From assembly GCF_016905445.1 (NCBI RefSeq), contig NZ_JAFEXF010000001.1:124001-188000 (forward strand): a stretch of 64,000 bases of DNA, read 5' to 3'. Below the pieces are notes generated by a model. The model ran no database searches. It saw only the letters and a list, made by a program, of their open reading frames with translations, and was not told the DNA's origin. The DNA is from Streptomyces sp. G44 (lineage in GTDB: Bacteria > Actinomycetota > Actinomycetes > Streptomycetales > Streptomycetaceae). Made by a program: the position numbers and the translations under genes. Positions 17,209-24,076 of this stretch are shown here, piece after piece. The stretch's first letter is position 1; every line of letters starts with the position of its first letter.

Positions 17209-18164
17209 CACCGCGTCCCTGCCGTCTCGCGCGCGGTGGAGGTGCGGGCACGGTGGTTCAGCTCGCCGTACCAGGCGATCAGCGCCTCGCCCAGCGGTCC
17301 GTCGATCTTGTCGGCGACCCGCCACGCCTGCTCAGGTAGGCCGTCCTTCCACAGGCGGTAGCTGCGCAGTGTCTCGGCCATCGTGTCCCAGCCCGAGTGG
17401 CCGGTGACGTCCCGGGCCTCGACCTGGTCGAGGAGGCCATCGAAGCCTCGCCACGGCGTGGTGAGGTCCGGCATGACCCTGCTCGCGGTGACCGAGCTGA
17501 GCTCTTCGGCCTGGTCGAGGTGCTTCTCGTAGATGTGCAGGGATCCGACGTGGTGGTGGAACTCGCCCAGCTCGGCGCCGAGCCAGCCCGCGACCAGCTC
17601 GTGCAGCACGGTGTAGAAGAACAGGTCGTACGGCATACCGATCCACACGTCCTGACCACGCATCGTGGTCGACATGTGCAGGCGGCCGGCGCGCAGGTAG
17701 AAGCGGAAGCCCAGCGTGCAGGGCACGTCCTTGTGCCCGGCGGCGTCCTGGGCCGGATCGTAGAGCTGGATCAGAGCCCGGCGAGAGTCGGGGTCTTCCT
17801 TGAGGATCTGGACGACGCGGCTCAGCTGGTCCACGTTCCCGGCCCACTTCCGCATCCTCGGGCCGTACGCGCCCCGCAGGACACCGTCGTCGGCGTACTG
17901 TCGCAGGCGCGCGTTGTAATCGAAAATCCACGGGGCGTCCGAGCCGGAGAGGTGCCATACGGTCTCCGCCACGGCGAACGCGGGATTGATGACGCGCGCC
18001 GGCGGCGCGTACAGCAGGCGGGCCCGCGGCTGGGTCAGCCGCATGTGGACGTCGAGAACCTCACGGGTCGCCATGCCGCGAGGGCTGACCCTCTCGCCGC
18101 TCTTGGCCAGGGCGACGGCGCCGACGAAGAGTTCGGCGACGCTGTCGGCGGTCAGGTGTGTCAT
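17208..18164 (-). CDS. Thymidylate-synthase-fold enzyme, predicted cytidylate-specific
   Basis: 318 residues of the thymidylate synthase fold, which alkylates C5 of a pyrimidine nucleotide using methylene-tetrahydrofolate. Present are the active-site Cys149 in DVPCTLGFRF, the active-site Glu67 in AETVWHLSGS, the phosphate-binding region RGQDVWIGMPYD and HIY (sugar contact). The usual PCH is PCT. The residue 31 positions after the Cys, Asn177 in E. coli ThyA, is Asp180 here. The same Asn-to-Asp change marks dCMP hydroxymethylase and makes such enzymes prefer cytosine. I infer C5 methylation or hydroxymethylation of a CMP-type substrate, as in MilA. ATG at 18164 overlaps the upstream stop (ATGA). 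Confidence 0.85.
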   Translation of the reverse strand: MTHLTADSVAELFVGAVALAKSGERVSPRGMATREVLDVHMRLTQPRARLLYAPPARVINPAFAVAETVWHLSGSDAPWIFDYNARLRQYADDGVLRGAYGPRMRKWAGNVDQLSRVVQILKEDPDSRRALIQLYDPAQDAAGHKDVPCTLGFRFYLRAGRLHMSTTMRGQDVWIGMPYDLFFYTVLHELVAGWLGAELGEFHHHVGSLHIYEKHLDQAEELSSVTASRVMPDLTTPWRGFDGLLDQVEARDVTGHSGWDTMAETLRSYRLWKDGLPEQAWRVADKIDGPLGEALIAWYGELNHRARTSTARETAGTR

Positions 18165-20014
18165 TGGGCAGGTACTCCTTCGCCCTGCGGCAGTCCGGAA
18201 CCGTTGCCGCGGGCATCGTGGTGGACGTGGCGGGAGTGCAGGTCATGGCCGTCGGCCCGGCGGGTGATGAGGTGTGCGACCTGGGAGGCGCTGTCGCCGC
18301 GCCACCGGCACACGGCGTCCGACGCCGCCCGGTCGACAGGCGGGTATGGACCGCGCAGTGCGATGAGGGCATCGGCGACGTCAGCGGCGGTGCTGCACCG
18401 CCGCGCGAGGCCGTGGTCGGACAGTCCGAGCGTGCGCTCGCCGGGCGAACCAAGTTCGAGCACCGGAACGCCCACCAGCGCGGCTTCGATGCCGCACGTC
18501 GAATAGACGCTCACCAGGGCGTCGGCACCGGCGAGGCAGCCGCGAGCGCCGACCCGGGGATCGGCCACGGCCACGAGCGGCCGACCGTCCCGTTCGAGCA
18601 GGGAAGCGAAGACGTCGACGCTCTGTGCCGGGTGCGGCGCGATGACGAGGCCCCAGCCGCCGCCGGCCTGCCACAGACCGTCCAGGAGGAGGTCGGCCTG
18701 GGCCTTGAGCCGGTCAGGTCCGAAGGGCTGGCAGGCCCACACCGCGATACGGGCAGGGCCTTGCCGTGGGCTGGGCGACAGCTGGTTCTCCAGGTAGCGC
18801 CGCTGGGCTTCGCGGCTGAGGCCGGCGAGCGCGTCGAAGCGGGGCTGGCCCAGGACGTGGACCTCGGCAGCAGGGTGGCGCACCCACGCCTTCGCGAGAG
18901 GGAGATCCCGTTCACCCATGACGACGATGTCGCGGCTGTGCAGCGCGGGCCATGCGACCGACTCCGCCGTCCAGGCGCCGTGCTGGACGTGCACCGTATT
19001 CGCGCCATGGCGCTCTGCCACATGGACGGCAAGTGCACCCAGCGGGCTGGTGTCGTTGCTGACCAGAACGGTATGCGGTCGAGCTGCGGCGAGGACGCCA
19101 TCCAGCCATGTCTCCGCCCGAACCACGGAGCGCCACGAGGGCTGAGTGCACCCGCCGCTTGTCTCCAGCAGTACGGACACGAGGCGGAGCAGCCGGTCCA
19201 GGTGAACCTCGTGCTTGTCGACCCGAACGACGCGGCCGTCGTCCGGCAGCCTCAGACCGTCCACGGCGCCGGAGAGGTCGAAGAGACCGGTCGGCGGCGA
19301 GCACAGGTTCACGCCCGCGACTCCTGAAGCCGGGCACCGCTCCGCCGGGTCGGTCGCCAGGTCAACCACGAGGCTCGGGTGTCCGTTCCTGGCCAGCTCC
19401 TCCAGTACCGGCAGCAGAGTGGCCGCGTGACGGGAGGACCACGAGAGCGCCACCACCTCACTCAGCGGCAGCTCCGAGGGTGCCGGGCCCGGCACCGCTG
19501 CGGCCGCCTGGAGAGGAGGGAGGGTGCGTAACTGCGCGGAGCGGAGGGGGTTATGAGGGGCCGCAGCACCGAGCAGATAGGCGATGCCCGACCAGGTGAC
19601 GGTGTACGCCCGGTACTCGCGGGAGCTGCTCGACCGCATCGCGACGAGTCCTTCGTACGGCGCGAGTCTCAGCGGACCTGGGGCCTTCGCGAACGGCTCC
19701 CAGGCGCTGAGCGCCGCCAGCTTGCGTACAACCTGCGCCACCAGGCGCCGCGCCGGCACGTGCTGGACGTACAACCACCCCGCGCCACCCGGCGTCCTCG
19801 CGAGGTCAGCGCCGTACGCTTCAAGGGCCTCCATCACCTGGTCGACCCGTGCTTGCGCTTCCCCCGGGTCGAATGGCAGGGCCTCCAATTCGGACGTGGC
19901 TACCCGGTCGGCTTTCATGGTCGCGAGCGCGCCCTCGCCGACCAGCGCCCAGAGGGGCTTGCCTTCGGACTCGGCGCGGGCGATGCCGAGGGCGCTGCGC
20001 CCCGTCGGCTTCAC
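18161..20014 (-). CDS. GT-B transferase with capsule-synthesis-type C-terminus
   Basis: 617 residues from GTG at 20014, which overlaps the HAD stop (GTGA). The N-terminal ~250 residues are unassigned. The C-terminal ~350 resemble capsule polysaccharide and CDP-glycerol/KDO-transferase-type GT-B proteins: a strand-loop TVLVSNDTSPLGAL, then VHVQHGAWTAES, VMGERDLPLAKAW, VHVLGQPRFDAL and a late donor-binding SVYSTCGIEAALVG. Such enzymes use CMP-, CDP- or UDP-sugars, so a CMP-sugar made by the KdsB-like enzyme of the same array is an attractive donor. That pairing is inference. No membrane segment is seen. Confidence 0.68.
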   Translation of the reverse strand: MKPTGRSALGIARAESEGKPLWALVGEGALATMKADRVATSELEALPFDPGEAQARVDQVMEALEAYGADLARTPGGAGWLYVQHVPARRLVAQVVRKLAALSAWEPFAKAPGPLRLAPYEGLVAMRSSSSREYRAYTVTWSGIAYLLGAAAPHNPLRSAQLRTLPPLQAAAAVPGPAPSELPLSEVVALSWSSRHAATLLPVLEELARNGHPSLVVDLATDPAERCPASGVAGVNLCSPPTGLFDLSGAVDGLRLPDDGRVVRVDKHEVHLDRLLRLVSVLLETSGGCTQPSWRSVVRAETWLDGVLAAARPHTVLVSNDTSPLGALAVHVAERHGANTVHVQHGAWTAESVAWPALHSRDIVVMGERDLPLAKAWVRHPAAEVHVLGQPRFDALAGLSREAQRRYLENQLSPSPRQGPARIAVWACQPFGPDRLKAQADLLLDGLWQAGGGWGLVIAPHPAQSVDVFASLLERDGRPLVAVADPRVGARGCLAGADALVSVYSTCGIEAALVGVPVLELGSPGERTLGLSDHGLARRCSTAADVADALIALRGPYPPVDRAASDAVCRWRGDSASQVAHLITRRADGHDLHSRHVHHDARGNGSGLPQGEGVPAQ

Positions 20015-20712
20015 ACCAGACTCCCTTCGAGGAACGGCCCGGGGTCCATGAGCCGCAGCAGGTCCTTCGGCGATTCGGCGACGATGGGGGCCGGAGGGCT
20101 CGGGGTGCCGTAGCCCCAGCCCGCGTGCACGTACGGGACGCCCGCACGGCGAGCCGCCTCCTGGTCGACCGCCATGTCCCCGACGTACAACGCCTCGGCC
20201 GGGTCGGCGCCGAGGTCGATCAGGGCGAGCAGGATCGGGTCCGGTGCGGGTTTGCCTCGTCCCAGCCCGTTCGGAGTGCGTACCGTGGCGAACGGAACAC
20301 CGAGCTGGGCCAGCAGAGGAGTGGCTCGGTCCAGCGGCTTGGACGTGACGATCCCCAGCCGCCACTGGGCAGCGGCGAAGGCGTGCAGGACTTCTGCGAC
20401 CCCGTCGAACTGTCGGGCGAGGGGAGAGGCGGCCGTTGACGCCTTCGAGTAGGTCTGGTGAATGGGCTCGGCATCAGCGAGCCCGAGCTGCTTCATGATG
20501 TCGCCGAAGGGCCGGCCAAGGTGACGCTCGTACTCCTCGAACGGCACGTCGAGGCCGTGGTCTTCACGGACCTGGCGCCACGCGCTTTCCATGACTGGGC
20601 GGGTGTCGACGAGCACGCCGTCCAGGTCGAGCAGCAGCACACGTACGGCTTCGGTGTCGAAGCCCAGCCTCGTTCCGCCGGAGGGCGGTGAGGGCGTAAG
20701 CCGGGATGGCAT
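20011..20712 (-). CDS. HAD-superfamily phosphatase
   Basis: First gene of the array. About 233 residues with the HAD motifs in order: LLLDLDGVLVDT (nucleophile and acid/base Asp, about residues 27-38), a cap domain, VTSKP (motif II), GKPAPDP (motif III Lys) and YVGDMAVDQEAA (motif IV acidic pair). ATG at 20712 lies seven bases after GGAG; a GTG one codon earlier is possible. It belongs to the phosphoglycolate-phosphatase-like branch. It could dephosphorylate a sugar-acid phosphate before CMP activation, the KdsC role, but its sequence does not fix the substrate. The only gene beyond it is the anti-sigma-type ATPase, 23 bases away on the same strand. Confidence 0.87.
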   Translation of the reverse strand: MPSRLTPSPPSGGTRLGFDTEAVRVLLLDLDGVLVDTRPVMESAWRQVREDHGLDVPFEEYERHLGRPFGDIMKQLGLADAEPIHQTYSKASTAASPLARQFDGVAEVLHAFAAAQWRLGIVTSKPLDRATPLLAQLGVPFATVRTPNGLGRGKPAPDPILLALIDLGADPAEALYVGDMAVDQEAARRAGVPYVHAGWGYGTPSPPAPIVAESPKDLLRLMDPGPFLEGSLV

Positions 20713-20735
20713 CACGGGTCTCCAAGGGGAGGTGG

Positions 20736-21227
20736 TCAGGAGGTGATGGGCGTCTCGGGGCGCCTCACGAGGGCGATCACCCTCTTGCCGCGTCCGTCTT
20801 CCTTGGGGCAGGCAGTCCAGGCGTCAGCCGTCGCCGACACGAGGTGCAGGCCCCGTCCACTGGTGGCGTAGAGCGAGGCGATCTGAGGCACCGGTGGCTC
20901 CGGGGAGTTGTCTTCGACCTCGATCCCTACAACGCCGGCCTGAAGGGCGAGCGTCAGTGTGATTTCATCGACGGGCTCGCCGTCCGTTCTGGGCAGAAGG
21001 ACCAGGTCGGCGGCGTCGGTAGTTCGGCCATGCCGCTCGGCGTTGGTGGTGAGCTCGCTGACGATCAGCACGGCCTGGTCCAGCAGGTCTTCCACCCCCC
21101 ACGCCGTCAGCGCCTCGCGGGTGAAGGACCGTGCTCTGCCCGGAGCCCTGTCATTGGCGGCGAGCGTCAGGCTCTTCTGGTGTTCAGGGGCGCTGATTAC
21201 GCTGTCCAGGCTCTCGATTCGGTCCAT
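20736..21227 (-). CDS. Anti-sigma-factor-type ATP-binding protein (HATPase_c_2)
   Basis: 163 residues with the compact GHKL fold of RsbW/SpoIIAB-type proteins found in large numbers in Streptomyces. Visible are the N-box VSELTTNAERHG, the G1-type EVEDNSPEPP and the late GRGLHLVSATADAW. ATG at 21227 has GAAGG six bases before it. Such proteins either bind sigma or anti-sigma antagonist factors or act as partners of XRE regulators. It lies immediately upstream of the biosynthetic array on the same strand and divergent from the XRE/TPR gene, so it may belong to the control layer of the cluster. Confidence 0.82.
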   Translation of the reverse strand: MDRIESLDSVISAPEHQKSLTLAANDRAPGRARSFTREALTAWGVEDLLDQAVLIVSELTTNAERHGRTTDAADLVLLPRTDGEPVDEITLTLALQAGVVGIEVEDNSPEPPVPQIASLYATSGRGLHLVSATADAWTACPKEDGRGKRVIALVRRPETPITS

Positions 21228-21467
21228 GCTCGCCTTCTCACACTGGTGCTTGAGTCCGCGGAGGACTCGATCGGCGGTTTTGTCGGAGTGGTCGAAGCGG
21301 CGGAGGTTGTGCACGAGCGCGGCCACCGGCGGGGGACGGTCGAAGTGCCGAACATCGGACGTCGGGGCGGGAGCGCGCCCGTCGCCCGCAGCGGTCCGGG
21401 CCTCGGCGCCAGTCGTGTGGCTGGTCTTCACCGGTTTCCTCCCGGACAAAGGCAGTTGGTGGTTTCG

Positions 21468-21496
21468 TTGACCACGAGCGAACCGTGGATTACATC
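21468..21496 (+). promoter_or_regulatory. Candidate promoter for the XRE/TPR regulator gene
   Basis: TTGACC (21468-21473) and TACATC (21491-21496) are separated by 17 bases, a near-consensus vegetative promoter, about 75 bases before the ATG at 21570. Identified by eye only. Confidence 0.35.
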
Positions 21497-21569
21497 GCGG
21501 CGGTATCTCCGGGCGGTTGCCGGGGCCGTCAAACCCGTCAAAGATCGTTTTGGTGAACCGAGGTAGACG

Positions 21570-22958
21570 ATGGCGCGCGAGCGGAACGTGAAGCTGGCCG
21601 ACGCGATCGCGGAAACAGGCTGGTCGCAACCGAAGGTGGCGGCTGCTTTCGTGAGGGTTGCGGCAGAGGTCGGAGCGCAAGAACTGCTGGGCACGAGCCG
21701 CTCGCACATCGCCATGTGGGTTGCGGGAACCCAGCCCTCGGGCAGAGCGCCCTCTATCTTGTGCGAGACGTTGTCGCGTCGACTTCAACGCCCCATCACG
21801 CCAGCCGAGATCGGGCTCTGGGCACCGGGCATGGGTGCGGTCGCGGCATCGGAGTGGAACGTCGATACGCTGACGGCGCTGGTAGACCTTGGGAGAAGCG
21901 ACGTGGACCTCGAACGCCGCCGATTGCTGGCCGGCGCTGCCTACTCGGTCGGCGGCCTGGTCCTGCCCAGACAGCAGTGGTGGGACGAGGCTCCTCAGCG
22001 TGCGAAGTCCCGCCAAGCCGCGACGAGCCGCAGGGTCGGGGCCGCAGAAGTCACCGCCGTCCGTGAGATGACGGAATTCTTCTCCCGGAGAGACCAGCGA
22101 CACGGCGGCATGGACGGCCGTACGGCTCTCTACCGGTACCTTGTCGACGACGTAGCCAGGTACATCGGCGGCGTGTTCACCAGCGACGACACTCGTCGCG
22201 CCCTCCTCGCCGCTGCCTCCGAGGCGGTCTACGTCGCCGGCTGGATGAGCTTCGACGCCTCCCACCACGAGCCCGCCCGGCGCTACTTCACGCTGGCCCT
22301 GAAGCTCGCGGCCGAAGCGGACGACGCTCCGCTCGCAGGCCACATCCTGCGAGCGATGGCGCACCAGGCAACGGACCTCGGCCACCCAGGATCCGCCGTC
22401 GACCTCGCCACGGCCTCCGTCGAGCGCAAGCGGTACACCCTGGCGACCCCCCGCGAGCGGGCACTGCTCGGAGTGGTGCAGGCACGCAGCCTGGCTGCCG
22501 ACGGGCAAAAGCGGGCCGCGATCGCAGCGCTTCTCCGGGCCGAGGACGACCTCGCTGCGGCGGACGTCGACGACGAGGATCCGAGTCGGGTGTGGTTCTT
22601 CCAGCGGGCGTCCCTGGCCCATGAGACCGCCCGCACCCTGTGGACGCTCGGCGATCTCGACGGAGCACTCCGAGAATTCAACAACAGCGTGCTGACCAGG
22701 AAGGCCGACACCTTCAGTCGGACCCACGCGGTGACCTTGGGCTACATGGGCACTGTGCAGGCCCGCAAGGGGAACGTGGAGGCCGCGTGCCACACGTGGG
22801 CACAGGCCCTGGACGCGATGGAAGGCGTGCAGTCGGGCAGAGCACGCGAGGCAGCGGTGAACATGCGCCGGGTGCTGTCCCCCTTCCGCAACCGGGGAAT
22901 CAGCGTGGCGGCGGAGATCGACGAGCGCGCCAAGGCCGTACTCGAACGAGTAGCCTGA
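21570..22958 (+). CDS. XRE-type regulator with TPR-like C-terminus (NsdA-like)
   Basis: 462 residues; ATG preceded by GAGGTAG. The N-terminal ~75 residues contain a helix-turn-helix-like segment (SRSHIAMWVAGTQPSG) and the block RRLQRPITPAEIGLW common in streptomycete regulators. The rest is made of helical hairpins of tetratricopeptide type, for example RRYFTLALKLAAEADD and HTWAQALDAMEG. Proteins of this design (NsdA and relatives) act as developmental or secondary-metabolism regulators. It is divergent from the ATPase gene and the array, so it is a natural candidate for their regulator. The target sites and any ligand are unknown. Confidence 0.8.
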   Translation: MARERNVKLADAIAETGWSQPKVAAAFVRVAAEVGAQELLGTSRSHIAMWVAGTQPSGRAPSILCETLSRRLQRPITPAEIGLWAPGMGAVAASEWNVDTLTALVDLGRSDVDLERRRLLAGAAYSVGGLVLPRQQWWDEAPQRAKSRQAATSRRVGAAEVTAVREMTEFFSRRDQRHGGMDGRTALYRYLVDDVARYIGGVFTSDDTRRALLAAASEAVYVAGWMSFDASHHEPARRYFTLALKLAAEADDAPLAGHILRAMAHQATDLGHPGSAVDLATASVERKRYTLATPRERALLGVVQARSLAADGQKRAAIAALLRAEDDLAAADVDDEDPSRVWFFQRASLAHETARTLWTLGDLDGALREFNNSVLTRKADTFSRTHAVTLGYMGTVQARKGNVEAACHTWAQALDAMEGVQSGRAREAAVNMRRVLSPFRNRGISVAAEIDERAKAVLERVA

Positions 22959-23033
22959 CGGCGCCAAGGTGGTGAAGTCGGCCACGCTGTGGTGGACCGC
23001 CTCGCCGTACCACTATCGGAGAAGGGGGAACCC

Positions 23034-23519
23034 GTGTCCACAAAGTCCATCGAGGTGCCAGTGATCGCCGACGTGGTCGGAGGCCACAAAGGGCGGCTCG
23101 ACGACTTCAAGGGCGGTGTGGAGTCGATCATCCGACTGCGCCCGGAGTACCCCGAGGAGACCCTGCAGGGCATCGAGGAGTTCTCCCACCTCCAGGTCAC
23201 CTGGTTCTTCAACTTCGGCTCCCCCGAAGACGTCGCTCTCCACGCGCGTAGCCCGCGGGACAACCCGGCGTGGCCAGCAACGGGAACCTTCGTGCACCAC
23301 AACCACCGCCGCCCGGCCCGCCTCGCGACCTCCTTCCCCAGGTTGCTCCGCGTCGACGGACGTGACCTGCACGTCACCGACCTTGACGCCGACGACGGCA
23401 CCCTGGTGGTGGACCTGGTGGCGGTCTTCGAAGAGTTCCTGCCGCGCGGCACCGTCACCCAGCCCGCATGGCCCAGCGAGATGCTGAAGGACTACTGGAG
23501 GGACGCCGCCGAACGCTGA
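23034..23519 (+). CDS. trmO: TrmO-family tRNA N6-methyltransferase (UPF0066)
   Basis: About 161 residues from GTG at 23034, which follows GAAGGGGGAA. Family features: an N-terminal beta strand with IADVVGGHKG, then PEETLQGIEEFSHLQVTWFF, NPAWPATGTFVHHNHRRP (in the place of the usual R-x-N-P-I-G region) and LDADDGTLVVDL. In E. coli, TrmO methylates N6 of t6A37 in tRNA-Thr using SAM through an unusual beta-barrel. The substitutions in the RPNPIG-type motif make the exact substrate uncertain, so a nucleoside-modifying role with the adjacent cluster is a possible alternative. Confidence 0.68.
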   Translation: MSTKSIEVPVIADVVGGHKGRLDDFKGGVESIIRLRPEYPEETLQGIEEFSHLQVTWFFNFGSPEDVALHARSPRDNPAWPATGTFVHHNHRRPARLATSFPRLLRVDGRDLHVTDLDADDGTLVVDLVAVFEEFLPRGTVTQPAWPSEMLKDYWRDAAER

Positions 23520-24076
23520 CTCGGGGCATCCTTCGGAACCGAGACTGGCGGCCCGGAGGGACATGGCCACGTGAGCGGGCGCCAAGGGGGGCTGTCGCGC
23601 AGGGTCGTACCGCCAGGCACTCATCACTCGGTGCCGCCGGCGGTGAGGGCGGCGGAGGCACCTGGTGGAGTCGGCTGCTCACCGCGGATCAGCAACAGAT
23701 GGGCGCCGGCTCGGTCAGCTGACTGCGCCGTTCGGCCGCTATGGCCTTGGGGCCTAGGTGCGACGAGGTGGGAAGGCGACCCCATAGGGCTGAGTGGCCA
23801 TGTGGGCATCGAGCATGCCCACGAACGGCGCATGGCTGGAGGAGCCACGCTCCATGTAGACGCCGGTCAGTGTCAGCTCGGCACGAGGCATGCCTCAGCC
23901 GATCCATTCCTGGCAGTCGTGGCTCCGCGGACCTGGTGTGGGCAGCCCACGTCGCTGGCCTGTTCCAGCGAGGGCTCGCCACCCACCTCGTCGGGACGAC
24001 CGCTATCGGTACGACGGGCTTGTCTTATTCACCAACTGCGATTGCTGACCAGCGGCCCGCCAAACAGGGGAATAGT
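23520..24076. other. Gene-free stretch between TrmO and the STAND NTPase gene
   Basis: About 560 bases with no frame supported by start, ribosome binding site and protein-like composition on either strand. Composition falls toward lower G+C near the right end (for example around 24020-24076), marking the transition into the accessory island. No direct repeat that could be an attachment site was recognised. Confidence 0.4.
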
